From Purshia tridentata (lineage: Eukaryota > Streptophyta > Magnoliopsida > Rosales > Rosaceae), in NCBI GenBank assembly GCA_003254885.1, contig QANT01003403.1, positions 124,001 through 188,000 on the forward strand: DNA of 64,000 bases, written 5' to 3'. How positions within the stretch are numbered: position 1 is the stretch's first letter; each line of letters begins with the position of its first letter. The notes under the pieces were generated by a model. That model was not told where the DNA came from. It saw only the letters and a list, made by a program, of their open reading frames with translations, and ran no database searches. This document shows positions 35,075 through 47,009 of this stretch, in pieces. The translations under genes and the position numbers were made by a program.

Positions 35075-35911
35075 ATGGGAATATGAAGCGGATGAGAGAA
35101 GATGAGGCAGTTGAGGCTGCTCCTTGCAAAAAGATTAGATGAAGCTTCTCATGCATGTTTTCATTTTTTGTTCTTGATTCCCTTTGTTCTTTAGAATTTG
35201 GTAGTGAAGCGCCTGAGTTCAACTTGTAAATGATGAGAATATAATGTAGATGTTGTAATCATAAAACTTTTAGAAAGTAACATACATTTTCTCATTTTCC
35301 TTGATACATGCTTTTAACAGAACATTACATAACCCCTGCAGCAGTGGCAATCATCATATGTTTCATACACTCAGCCAAATAAACAGAAGATAAATAAAAA
35401 GAACAATGGAGTCCCTTGGTTGAAGTGTTCACTGGCCCTCAAAAACTGAACAAACATGGCCAAAATGAAAAATTCATCTGAAACAATAACCAAAAAGCAA
35501 ATAATTGGAAAAAGAATGTGAAGTTAAGACATTCAACGGCTATAGACATGGTGGATGAAATGAAGCCAAACAAAAACACTTCAGTTCCTCTCCTTCCTTG
35601 AACCTCATCCACTTACAAACACATATTTGCTTTGAGATTCATGAATTTTTGCGGCAGTGGTGTAGTTGTAAGCTATCACAGCTTCCCCAGCCTCATCAGA
35701 TATTGTTTACAATCCAAAATTTCATATCAGACACATAGTTGTTTGGGTCAATTGGGTGTGACTAGTTTACTGTTTAGTGATGTAGTCTCATGTCAACCTG
35801 ACCTACTACAAGTTGGGGGGACCGAAGGAACAATACCTAAGGTACTGTAACTAAGTTTTGCCCCTGATATAATTGGTACCTATTGTACATTTCTTGTGAA
35901 ATGTAGAGGTA
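35075..35911. other. Convergent intergenic region
   Basis: About 0.8 kb between convergent genes, holding both 3' UTRs. No gene or notable repeat is seen. Confidence 0.5.
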
Positions 35912-38900
35912 TCATCCAAAATAGACTTGCCACAAGACAGCCATTCCAGCAACTAGTATAAAAAGTACTAGTTTTAAACTGATGAAGGATGATGAAGTGG
36001 AGGGTGACTGAACTGGTTCCAATGGTCTTCCTCGAAGCTTGGCAGACAACTTAGATAGCAGTTGACGAATCCGACCAGTTTTCTTGGCAGCTGCAAACAA
36101 ACATCAGAAGCTGGGCATTGTAAGTTGGTGAAATTTTTAAGAAAAAAAGAAAACAATCAATAAGACAAATTATACGTTCCCCTGTTGTTAACATTAACAA
36201 TTAGCTTAATATAAGTAGCTTCAACCATACATGATGAGAAACATTTCCAAGTATGAGTGACTATTCTTGGCACCCACATAATTCTTAAGTATCTCTATTT
36301 GTTTATTAAAAGGAAATAAAGCAATTAACTTCATTAGCTACTCTACCAAAATGAGTAACCTACAGTGTGGAGTATGGTGTCCACTTACTGGTACATACCG
36401 ACTTTTACTGACAGCAAACCATGTTTCTAACCATAAACCCAGATAACTAAATCAAGAATCTCTGAAGAAAAACTTACTTACTTTTGGGGAACAGAAATTA
36501 ACCTCAGACAATTGTGCAAAAAGTAGTTAATGCTGTTTCAACATTTGCCACTCAAGCTGTGTTTTAAAAACATGTGATTGCCACTCAATATGATTCTACT
36601 AAGACACTCCTACAGTTGATTTTAACAATGTTTCATCAAAAGTGATTACCTTTGCTCTTCAAATATCTTTCCTCCTCACCAACACGCCTTCGAAGTACAT
36701 TGAGCAAAGAACCAAAATACAATGCACATACAGTGCAAGTAATTGTTATAACATTGTAAGGCATGCTAAAATCTGGGGTTGTCAAGGGTACAAGTAATAC
36801 TTCTGTGTATGCCAGAACATCGCTGTTTTCCTACAGAAATACAGAGAGTCAACAATAGGTATAACAAATTAAAAATACACAAATGGGACATGTACAAACA
36901 AGAAAATATAGCAGTTCGAAGACCTGTAATTTGGATAAGATCGAGGACTGGTCAAAATATTTATTTTTAAGGAACTGCATGCTTGTATGGAAATTGGGAA
37001 AGCTTATTATGGCTGATGGAATGTCGAATCCCTGGTTGGCATCTGGAGGATATTCATCTATATGCAAAAACCCCTACAAAGATAATTATAAAATAGTCAT
37101 AAGAAAATCAACAAGTAAAGGAGAAATTTCTAATTGCTTTCATGCCAAACCAATGCTATAAAATAAGGAAAAAGAAAATGCCAGAGCATACCTTATCAAA
37201 TTCTAAAGTTATAGCAGCTGATTTCATTCCACAAGGAAATTTCAGGACCATCTCCATCACCCCAGGTGACACCTTGTCTACAGAAGGTGAAACACGCATC
37301 TTTTCAACAACATATGAAAGTACTTGAGGTTTTTCATTAACAAACACTTGCAGTGTATGAAAATAAACCTTAATATACCAAGGCACAACCTGAAAAACTT
37401 TTACTTGCAATTGGCACCTGTCTTCGCTCATATCAGTATGCAATAACCCATCACTCAGTTCTGTAGATTTCAAGGATATTGCAATAGCACCCCTTTCATT
37501 CCCACTTCCCATCAAGAATCTACTAGCATGTAATGGTGCTTTCTGACACGACCACACTACAGGAAGCTTCCAAGTTAGGCCTAAATCAAATGGCTCTGAC
37601 TCACTGTAATTCTCAATTGAAAAATCATACAGAAAAGATGGGTACTTCTTTTCAAAACCATTCAGTTCTTTTAACACCCTGTCAGGCTTAACAGACAATT
37701 CAAAGCCAGGGTTACTCCCTAAGCCTTCAGATACAGATTTATCAGCATTGGGTATCACATTTTCTTTCTGCAATTTATCCAGTTCAGCAACTAGACCCCT
37801 ATCAAGCTGAAGGTATACAGTGGAAGACTTGGCAAGAACACATCTTCCACTGACCTTCCTCCCAAAGATTGAAGTCAGGGACCAGCTTGGTTGTAATTTT
37901 GTTTCCTGGGAATAAGTCATAACAGTTCTCTGACTATTAGGCTGTGCAACAACTGTCAGTGTTTGTTCTAGGACAATTCCTGATCCTACCCCCTCCGATT
38001 CAAATTCACTAGTGGTCAAGCGCAACCGCTGAGAATGATAAAATCCTCTGTAGATAGATGGTCTGTCCATTAATGTAGAAATCCCTGCTTTGTCTCGGCA
38101 AGGAAGAAGCTTCAGCCAGGGAGTTAGGTTCTCAGTGCAAACAGCCTCACGAGGCAAACTACCATACCTCAGACTGCCTGAAGCTGGGCGGTATCCCCAT
38201 TCAGGAGCAGAATATGTTGTAGACGATTCTAGGAAGTTGATTGAAGCACAAAAGAGACCTGAAAGAGCATGGGTTAAATTCTTCCAGGCATCATCCACCT
38301 GTTTATGAGGGACATCAAAGACAGCCCACAACTCAACTCCAGGAGGCTTGGCATTGTTGCTTGATATGGGATCAAATCCACCCCAGCGGTCATAATTCCA
38401 GCGACCTTGTGTGAAAGATAATTCCATTTCCTTAACGTGAAACTTCTGAACCTGTCCAACAAACACTATCCCGCAAGTTATTAGTAGTTTCAAAATAATA
38501 CCAAGATTTCACGAATTCACCAAAAAATATTGGAATCAAATGGACAGTTGGGTTGTGCTACCAGCATGACAGAAGAATGTTAAATAGAAGTGCCAACACA
38601 ACCTTTGCATCAAAACACCAAATTCAGCTACCTTCCTACCTTAAAAGCCTTAATTAAACAAAACCCAGGATAATTAACCAAAATTAAACAAAACCCAGAA
38701 TAATTAACCAAAATTAAACAAAACCCAGAATAATTAACCAAAATTAAACAAAACCCAGTATACAAGATCCAAGATTTATCAGTTTATTATATTCTGCTAA
38801 CCCCATTCTAAACAGAAAAAAAGGCAGCAGAGGGCACGTAATGACCTACCAGCTGAGAGATGGCTTTGGGAAAGAGGTGGTGGTGGCGGCCATTGGAGGT

Positions 38901-39095
38901 GGACTGTGGAGCTCTGCTTCGGAAATTGAAGTGGGCCAGCACTTTCCGATCCGGCAACGGTCTCAGCAGCAACTCCTCCGAGAAGTCTTCGTCGGCGACC
39001 GATGATCCCAAGGCAGCTTTGGACGAGACGATTGGGCCGAAAAGCAAGAAAGAGAGTAAGAGGATCGGTCTGAGATGAAGAAAGAGAAGGGCCAT
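35912..39095 (-). CDS. PIGT: GPI transamidase subunit PIG-T (Gpi16)
   Basis: Five exons on the minus strand: 39095-38850, 38451-37192, 37073-36924, 36830-36650 and 36090-35912. All phases close and give 671 residues. PIG-T is a lumenal subunit of the ER GPI transamidase that holds the complex together and, in animals, is disulfide-linked to the catalytic subunit PIG-K. The N-terminus is a signal peptide (about 1-25). The large lumenal domain shows [27 protein letters not shown] and [17 protein letters not shown] hydrophobic stretch ([20 protein letters not shown]) follows, and the C-terminal membrane span is at about 648-668. Intron 1 carries a 30-bp minisatellite. PIG-S lies about 16 kb to the left. 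Confidence 0.95.
38652..38758. repeat. 30-bp minisatellite, about 3.6 copies
   Basis: Units begin at 38652, 38682, 38712 and 38742 (AATTAAACAAAACCCAG followed by an ATAATTAACCAA-type half). They are nearly perfect. The array lies in intron 1 of PIG-T. Confidence 0.95.
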
Positions 39096-39924
39096 GAGTG
39101 ATTTGGAATCGGACTGTGGTTTAGTTAGTGCTATGAAGTGGTGGTGATGGGGGCCATGGGGAACCGAGTCAGATAGTCCGCCATGGGAGCATAGCTGAAT
39201 AGCTGGAAATTTGGTTCAGTGATGAAAGACCAGTGAAGTGACTGCTTATATTGGTCTGGGCTTGTGCCTTTTAGATTAAGGCCCAATGCTTATGAGCCTT
39301 TTTTTTTTAAAAAACCATTTTGTTCCCAGTGAAATATCTTCATGGGTTTCTTATGATTTGTTTTTCCAATATATCCAACATATTTTCAATGGCCCAACCC
39401 AACAATTACTACACAATTTTTAATCCACAAGTTATACATGTTATTGAGTATTAGAAAGTTTTAGTAAATGTATAATATCATTTCACATGCATGCCTGTTA
39501 CTCTCTATTTTCCTTAAGTTAATTTGAATTACGTTTAAATAAAACTTAATTTGATTAACATTTTGGATTGACAAACTAAACACATAACATTTTTTAGATT
39601 GACCTATAAGAAAACATTTCTTTAACAATATGCTCTAAAGAAAGTCAAGAAATTGCTAAATCTATCACTGGTTTTGCTTAATTAAGAGTAAAAGGCTTGC
39701 AAGAGTTTCATATGAGACAAATAACCCGTTCGAAGTTTTTGGTTAAGTAATTGTCTCAAATTGGAAGGAACAAATTAACCATAGGTAATCAATATATTGA
39801 TCATGCATCATAAATTCATAAGAATACAATTTAAAAACGTTATTGTTAATTAATCATATTCGAATATAGCTATAGCTAGGGTACCATTCTCATCGATATC
39901 GATCCCTCATATATATCACTTCAA
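39096..39924. other. Intergenic between PIG-T and XTH
   Basis: The PIG-T promoter is on the left and the XTH 3' region on the right. The rest is AT-rich with no gene seen. Confidence 0.5.
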
Positions 39925-41659
39925 CTAACTATTACTAGCGCACTCTTTGGGAGGTGTATGGAACCTACCCTTATCAGAACAATAGTCATAGTTGATATAG
40001 TTCTTTCTCACATTCTCATATGCTGCTTGTTGCTTGGAGTCTAGTTTCCAAAGCTTCCAATTATTCCACCAATATTTGGATGCATAGCATTCTTTAATGG
40101 AGTTTTGTGGTGAGCACCCATTTATGTCAAAACCTTGGAAGTTGGCTTTGAAAGGTGCATAGGTCCAATTAACCTTTGTTTGGCCCCCATTAGTTGCCCA
40201 GTCGTCTCCATCCCACAAACTTGCTGTTATTTTCATTGGCTGTGATGGGTAGGGAACTCCAATCTTTTTGTTATTCCTAAACACCCTAATTGGGATGTTG
40301 TCAACAAAATATCTGCAAAGAAAGAACCATATATTTTTTTTTAAAGAAATGCACGCCTTATTCAAATTCACGACGTGACAATGTGTATGTAAAATTAATA
40401 AAGATTATGGGAAACAGATCGATGATTAGTTCTTACACAATTTGATGATGGTTCCAAAGAATTTGGTAATCATGGAAATCTGCAGAGGGGTCAAACCAAA
40501 GATGAATCCTTTGCTCTCTATTGCCTTGACCATTTGCAAACACATTTGTTTGCAATGTGATTGGCTGACCTTCGACGTTACCCAAGAACTCAAAGTCCAG
40601 TTCATCATGTGCATTAGTACCACTTGACGTTAGCTGCATATATATGTATATAAACTATCATGAATCAACCTAGCTCCTTCATTTGGGGACATTATATATA
40701 AGGAGAGACATATATATAATTAGAGCTCAAATATATATATGTTGACCAAAATTTGAATTAAGAACTAGAATGGAATAATATTCACATAAAAAGCTGTAAC
40801 AACTCCTGCAGAATTGCTCCCTGGTAACTTGATCTTCATATGAAAGAACCCAGTACCATAGCTTAGCTTGGATTCAAATCCAGCCCCCCCTGAAATATGC
40901 AGATTAAGCAGCCATTCAAATCATGTACAAGGAAATAGAGATGTAAGATAGATATATAACCAATACTTTTTGTTACAGCTATTTTAAGTCTTAAATTTTC
41001 AAATAATTTGCGCATGCATATATAAAACCTGATGTATTTGGTCGACCAACTAATTAATGGTCACGCGATATTACTCCTTGGTTTCTCTTTCATAGCAGCT
41101 AGCTTATTTTAATAACTCAGGAAAATAAGGGTCCAAATCGAAGAAAAAAAACAAGAAAAGAAGGGAAGGGTATTTATACACCATAATATATATACCAATG
41201 ATCATTATTAATTTATTATTAGTCTTTATATATACTCCTTGATTTTAACAAAAAAATATATTGTTAAAATATTAAGTACTAAAGACAGCCCAAGAGAAAA
41301 AAGAAAAAAAAAAGCATATATGAATGAAATCAGAAATATATGAATATATAAAATCAATAAAAACAGCCAAGGAAAAAATAAATTGTTGGGTGGGTTATAA
41401 TTAATGAATTCCCAACAGATCGAAGAAGAATAATAAGAAGAAAATGATGGTGATGGTGATAACCCGAAGACTTATTCATCAAAAGTTGGATTTCTCTGCC
41501 TTGATTCAAAGACAAGACATGACCATTACTGACCACTGCTTTATAGTTTTGAACAAAGCTAATCTGGTCATGAGTACCACCGTCTTGATGAACACTTGCA
41601 ACAAGCATCACACCAATAAGTAAGAGAAACACAGACAAACCCAGCGTTGAAAATGCCAT
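39925..41659 (-). CDS. Xyloglucan endotransglucosylase/hydrolase (XTH)
   Basis: Four exons on the minus strand: 41659-41464, 40889-40786, 40633-40437 and 40312-39925. All phases close and give 294 residues, the usual XTH length. XTHs cut and rejoin xyloglucan in the cell wall (GH16). A signal peptide is at about 1-24. The active-site motif [10 protein letters not shown] is at 109-118, with Glu111 as nucleophile and Glu115 as acid/base. The XET C-terminal region shows paired cysteines and the ending [17 protein letters not shown]. The N-glycosylation sequon that normally follows the active site reads Asn-Val-Glu here and is absent. The N-terminal strand ([14 protein letters not shown]) is a poor match to the usual FDQNYHITWG. 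A better version lies in a second first exon at 42619-42424. Confidence 0.93.
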
Positions 41660-41728
41660 ATTAGAATAACCCTAGTGCCTCACGCTTCACAAGTGGAGGG
41701 CTGTGTCTGGGAAAACATGGTGCAAAGT

Positions 41729-41743
41729 TAATTATATATATAT
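41729..41743 (-). promoter_or_regulatory. TATA-like box of the proximal XTH first exon
   Basis: An alternating TA run about 70-85 bases upstream of the ATG at 41659 on the minus strand. It is assigned by position and composition only. Confidence 0.4.
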
Positions 41744-42423
41744 TGATCCCTAGCCTTAACCCTAGCCCATACAATGCTACACTTACTATATTTTCATACC
41801 ATAATTTTATATCATCTTACGTAGCAATCTACATATCATTAATACATTGGACACTAAAAAAACAAAAATAAAAATTCTAAAAATAAGAAAATACCTTACC
41901 AGTACAATAATGACATATAAAAGATATAAAAAATATGGTAAGAATATAATTATTGTAAAATTTATTACAATAGTGCATGGTGTAGTAGTGCATTTACCGT
42001 GTTCTAAACCATTGGATGAAAATTTCACGTAGTAAGAATTTTTTTTTAAGGGAGGCCAAACAAAAAGATTTCAGTTTTGAGGGAAAATAAAGTTCCCTTT
42101 TATAGACATGATTTATTAATTAATGTATATGGTGTTTAAATGTAAGATTTAAATACCTTAAATGATGTTAGGGTAATTTTAAAATAAAATTATAACGTGA
42201 AATGATGATTTAAAAGTTGGGTCTAAAAATGGGAAGTTTGAAGGACTGAAATTAAAAAAATCTTATTTTTAAAATAAGATTAGAATGTTTCGTCCCAAAA
42301 AAGGAAGATGCATGAAGAGACCAAAACGTACACAAATAATAAAAGGATGAGTTGAATCATGCATGGAGAAATTATCATTATAGCATCTAACAAAAAGAAG
42401 AAGAAGAAGCAGAAGATGATGAT

Positions 42424-42619
42424 GATGATGATGATAACCCGAAGACTCATCCATGAGGAGCTGGACTTCTCTCCCTTGATTGTGAGACCAGACATGATTA
42501 TATCCCCAAGTGATATGATAATTTTGATCAAAGCCAACGTTGTCGTTTTCTCTTGCAAGCACCCCCTCACCTACAAGTAGCTGCAGAAACACACAAAAAC
42601 CCAGCACTGAAAAACCCAT
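42424..42619 (-). pseudogene. Second XTH first exon (orphan or alternative)
   Basis: The minus strand reads a signal peptide (MGFSVLGFCVFLQLLVGEGV) then FDQNYHITWGYNHVWSHNQG and REVQLLMDESSG, a near-perfect XTH first exon. It ends at the same phase-1 donor context (GG then GTTATCATC) as the proximal exon 41659-41464. No XTH exons 2-4 lie between 42423 and 41660. It is therefore either the remnant of a deleted tandem copy or an alternative first exon spliced to the exons at 40889, 40633 and 40312; the phase allows this. A (GAT)n tract begins just inside the intron at about 42415-42434. Confidence 0.7.
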
Positions 42620-42678
42620 TATTTCTAACCCAAACCCAAACCCTAGCTAGCTACTACTGTTTCTCCACAATTCGCAAG

Positions 42679-42694
42679 AGTTATATATATATTC
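42679..42694 (-). promoter_or_regulatory. TATA-like box of the distal XTH first exon
   Basis: An alternating TA run about 60-75 bases upstream of the ATG at 42619. The spacing is similar to that of the proximal copy. Confidence 0.35.
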
Positions 42695-42699
42695 ATACA

Positions 42700-44394
42700 T
42701 ATTCATACACATATGCACTTATATATATAGATCTTTTTGAACTGTCTTCCTGAGAAACTCAAAAGAGCAAAAAGGGTGTGAAGCCATCATTCTCTCTATA
42801 CCTTACCCCTGTTACTAAATTGTTACCCACACGCTATTGACTTCTCCATCCATGATATATATCCTCCATAACCAACCACATCATTATACTATATATTTTT
42901 CGAAAGCAACTACTTGGGAAATTGTCTGCGAATTTAACCCATTTTAGCCCATAAAGTTTGATCAAAAGCCACTATTAAAAAAAGAGGTTTGATCAAAATA
43001 AGCCATTCGAAAGTATACTTTAATTTCCCACAACATGTATATGCTTATTTTTTGGGTTAAATGCAATGTACTAAATAATGGTGTTAATGGAAGTATCGGA
43101 GGATTGACTGATATACCGACAAAAAAATTATTAATATCGACAAGAATTTGATATGTATGTATGGAAATTTTGAGGGAAATGAACTAAAATAAAATATAAA
43201 AAGAGATACATACATTAGGTATAGCTACAATCGATCTAGAAGAAATAAATGAAAATTTGAAACTTTGAGCCCACAATTTCCTAAAATTAGAAATCTGATA
43301 CCATATGTCTAACGTACTGAACACATTAGCTTAAATTATTTAGTACTAGATCAATAATGTATATCAACTAACAAAAAATGTGACATCAAATATTGAGAAT
43401 ATCGTCAAAATTTTAGACCTTTGGATAAAAGGAAAGTATATATATAAATCGAGTTTGTTAGAAAACGGTTCAAAGCAATGCAGTGCAAGAAAGAAACTCG
43501 ATCCATCCTGGCTTGCACTGTTGTAACCAGCTGTTACAGTCAAGCTTGACGTCTGAGATTAATGCATCAAAAATATTTGTATACTAATTGTATGCATGTA
43601 TATGTTCAAAGGTACAAGCTTTGCAAGCAGGACCTTCATATATGCTAGGCTAGCTTGATCCCTTCTTTCCAATTTTGGACTGTGGGGCCCATCCATGCTG
43701 CCATGATGGGGTTGACATCACAATCCTTTTGGCTTGGGCTGTCCCACTGGTATTCTGTTATTAGGCTAAAAGGTCATGGGCCCCACTGGCCCACCATGAC
43801 GATCCCACCATGAAAACTTTTTGTACTATCTGATTTAGCACCAATTTTAATCTCAAGCATAATCTATTCTGGATTCTGTTCCATGCATGTATCAGCCATT
43901 ATCACTCAAATCATTTTATATTTTCTTTCTGACTAATGGTGAAATGAGAAACCCAAAAATCTTTTCACTTACTGAAAATGTTATTTCAACTTTAGTTAAA
44001 CACTCAAATCAAGTTTAATTTTGATGGGTGGGTTAAAAACTTAAAAATAAAAGAAATATACAGGTGTAGAAGATTCAAAGACAGCGCCAACAACCATTTT
44101 TGGATGAGCTATGTTAGTATAATCAAAAACATGTTCACATATTGGGGTTGAGATTGAACATCATCGATCGACTCAAAAACACGACAGTCTGAGAAGTATA
44201 CATTCCAAAACGCAGAAAACAGTCGCTTTGAGAAGCCATGTGAAACAGGCAAAACAGGGAAGATAGCAAAACTAGCACAGTTTTGAAACGGCAGTCCAGT
44301 AATAAGCGCATCCTGATCATTTTGCATGGAATCTCCTTTTCATATCCTAAAGCAATGCATGACAACATGGGCTCTGAATAAAGGGTGGATGAAC
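42700..44394. other. Intergenic between XTH and ERD2
   Basis: AT-rich with no gene seen. The stretch to about 43500 probably includes XTH promoter sequence, and the right end holds the ERD2 3' UTR. Confidence 0.5.
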
Positions 44395-45357
44395 TCAAGC
44401 AGGTAACTGGAGCCTTTTGTTGTTTTTCCAGCTGCAAATCATGATTATAAGTTATCACATAAATGAGGTTAAACTCAGATGAATACATTTCACCATAAAC
44501 CAAATACAAATTTGTAACATTAGGAATGTTTACCTGTCAAAATAATAGTAGAAGAAGTCAGCATAAAGCAGTGTTTGAACAAGCCCAGAAATCCATGCTG
44601 CAGCAGCCAAAGGACAGAGAATATAAGTATAGAGTTTGGGGTAAAAAGCAAAGTCCATTAAAGTGAAACAATAAAGGACAATGTCACAGAATATAGGAGA
44701 TGGAGCCTAAAAGATGCAGATGAGATCCAATATATATAATATTTAAACTTAAGAGAAACAAGTAGGAAACAATTGCTTTTAGAACTTAAAGCGTAGACGG
44801 TTGTTTATAGGATCAGCTTCTTAGATAGTTGCTTGGGCATTCAAACTATGTGAGACAACCTGTTCAACAGGCTCCCATTTTTTAAGTTTCTAAGTTGTTT
44901 ATATTATTAACTTATTATGAGCATATTGGGATTTGGGGTAGGCCCTTATTCTAACAGATTATCACAGGAGATAGAGGCACTACTTAGAAGATGGTCTGTG
45001 ACTCCCCACAATTTGCAGTCTGGTGAATGTGAACTTAAGTCTAAACGTAAGAATTAAAATATAAAACACTTGCATGCTACAATATCAGTAATAATCCAAT
45101 GTATGAATTTTATAATAGCATATATTGCTTGTATTGTATATTTTCCTTTGACGCAAATTTCACATGAATTTGATCTAAAATGCAGAACATAAATTCACTG
45201 GAAACTAAACATCAAACAATCATGCATTGAATACATCTGCATCCAGCACAACATCTATAATTCTATAATTATCCCTATATATTAATGGAACCAGAAAAAG
45301 TTCAAGTGAATGCACATGGGAACACACACAAGGACATAGATAGTACATACAATGTGA

Positions 45358-45401
<44 letters not shown>

Positions 45402-46991
45402 TACGTATCCAATGGACATAGTGTGGTTCAGTGAAGTAGCGGTAAATCCAATTGAGAATGTATAATCCTCGGTATGCGCTGCACAGATAGTTAAGCAAAT
45501 CAACACAAACACCAAATCTATATCATAAGGCAAATCTAGCATAGATAAAATGTTGTAGGTAACAAGTTGGATGAGGAAACAATTTCAAATGACACTGCTA
45601 CAGAGGATATTTCCAAGTGAAATAATTACAAATTAAAAAAATTAAATAAGAAAAGGAAAAAGAATTTAACTTCTGGATGAAATCTTTAGCTAAGAAGAAG
45701 ATACCAATTTTCATGGCTATGCACTGTATTAACTATATTAGGAAATGAAAGAACCAAATATCTGAGGAGGTATAGAAAATATTAGGGGAAGTTAGAATAC
45801 CCAAGTAGGAATATATATTGCCCTGTCAAGTTGTCGATGTTTCGAGTTCTCTGTAACAGCACAAGCTGAGGAAGTATAGCAACGGCTTCTAAATATACCG
45901 AAAATGTCCACATTACCTGATCCATATTATTATAGAGCATATAAGAAATACAAAATAAGAGAAAGAAAGGTACAGCCATCTTTGTGGCCCAAGTTCTCTT
46001 AGAGATGTGAAGACATTTGTGCTGCGAATTTGTACTTAGCAGCTACAGGCACAACATATGTGTAAATTGAAACTAAAAAGAACATGCAAACGAACCTCCT
46101 TAAAGGTGAATTTCTCATTGATTAGCAGGGCTAAGAATACACACGGCAGCACAAGGAAATAATGGCGGAAGGTGTCATGGTCTTTATCATAGGACCTACG
46201 GACAATCTTGTGCTGCCTGATGTACCAAACAATTGAAAATGAGCTCCCCAAGAATATTAACTTCATGATGGTATTATATAGAGATATAAAATCGGTGAAA
46301 ATGTCCAAGTAGCGAGTAGCAAAAACAAGGGAATAGAGTTCTTGAGTCTTCAAAGAAATACCTGGATACAATGAAATACATCAAACATACATTGGCGGTA
46401 GTAGCAGTAGCAGTGACTAAATAAAATACCCAATAAAGGGCCATTGTCAATTTGTCAGATAGTAAGATGCAACAGCAAAACCAATCCCCTAATAACCCAA
46501 ATATTCAATGCTAAGAAAAAAACTCAGCTTTAGCCCTCATTTTAAATTATCCAAAGGGAGGCCAATAGGACAAAATCACTAAACCAACACAAAATTTTAG
46601 TGTTTGTCCATTGTGAGCTGGATTATAAGTTAAAGCTCAGAACCTAATATTCTTTTCAATAAAATTCAGCTTGAAAATGCTTCATTTTAACTTTCTAAGC
46701 CATCAAACAAATGTTAGACAGTTTCATATACGAAAAAACTGAATTACCACCTCAAATCTTCATCTAAATGGTGGGTTCAATTCAACACAAATTCAATTGC
46801 AGAGCTATACACGAAAATGCATTGCATTGCTTGCCAAGTATTTCAATTATAAACATACATATAAATACAGAAGAAAATAAATGATGGGTTGTTGTTGTAC
46901 CAGCACAAGATTTGATGGTGTGGATCTTGAGGAGCAAGACGAGGACGCTGGCCAAGTGGGTCATGTCACCCGCTAATCTGAATAAATTCAT
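44395..46991 (-). CDS. ERD2: ER lumen protein-retaining (K/HDEL) receptor ERD2
   Basis: Six exons on the minus strand: 46991-46901, 46361-46096, 45916-45801, 45478-45405, 44597-44534 and 44431-44395. All phases close and give 215 residues, the length of plant ERD2. The receptor binds HDEL/KDEL tails of escaped ER proteins in the Golgi and returns them in COPI vesicles. It is a seven-span membrane protein. Recognisable blocks are MNLFRLAGDMTHLASVLVLL, KTQELYSLVFATRYLDIFTD, IVRRSYDKDHDTFRHYFLV, LPQLVLLQRTRNIDNLTGQY and the C-terminus SWKNNKRLQLPA. The start at 46991 matches the family; an in-frame ATG at 47009 would add six residues. A pure CT tract begins right after the exon 4 donor. Confidence 0.96.
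45362..45398. repeat. (GA)n microsatellite at an ERD2 splice donor
   Basis: About 18 GA units. On the gene strand this is a CT tract that begins within seven bases of the exon 4 donor (GT at 45404-45403). Confidence 0.92.
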
Positions 46992-47009
46992 TTTGTTCTT
47001 CTCTGCCAA

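Noticed and set aside
41807-42032. Overlapping frames between the two XTH first exons
   Set aside because: They are hydrophobic or Lys-rich frames from AT-rich DNA and do not match XTH exons 2-4.
46992-47009. ERD2 start six codons upstream
   Set aside because: ERD2 proteins start MN(I/L)FRLAGD, and the extra residues are not part of the family.
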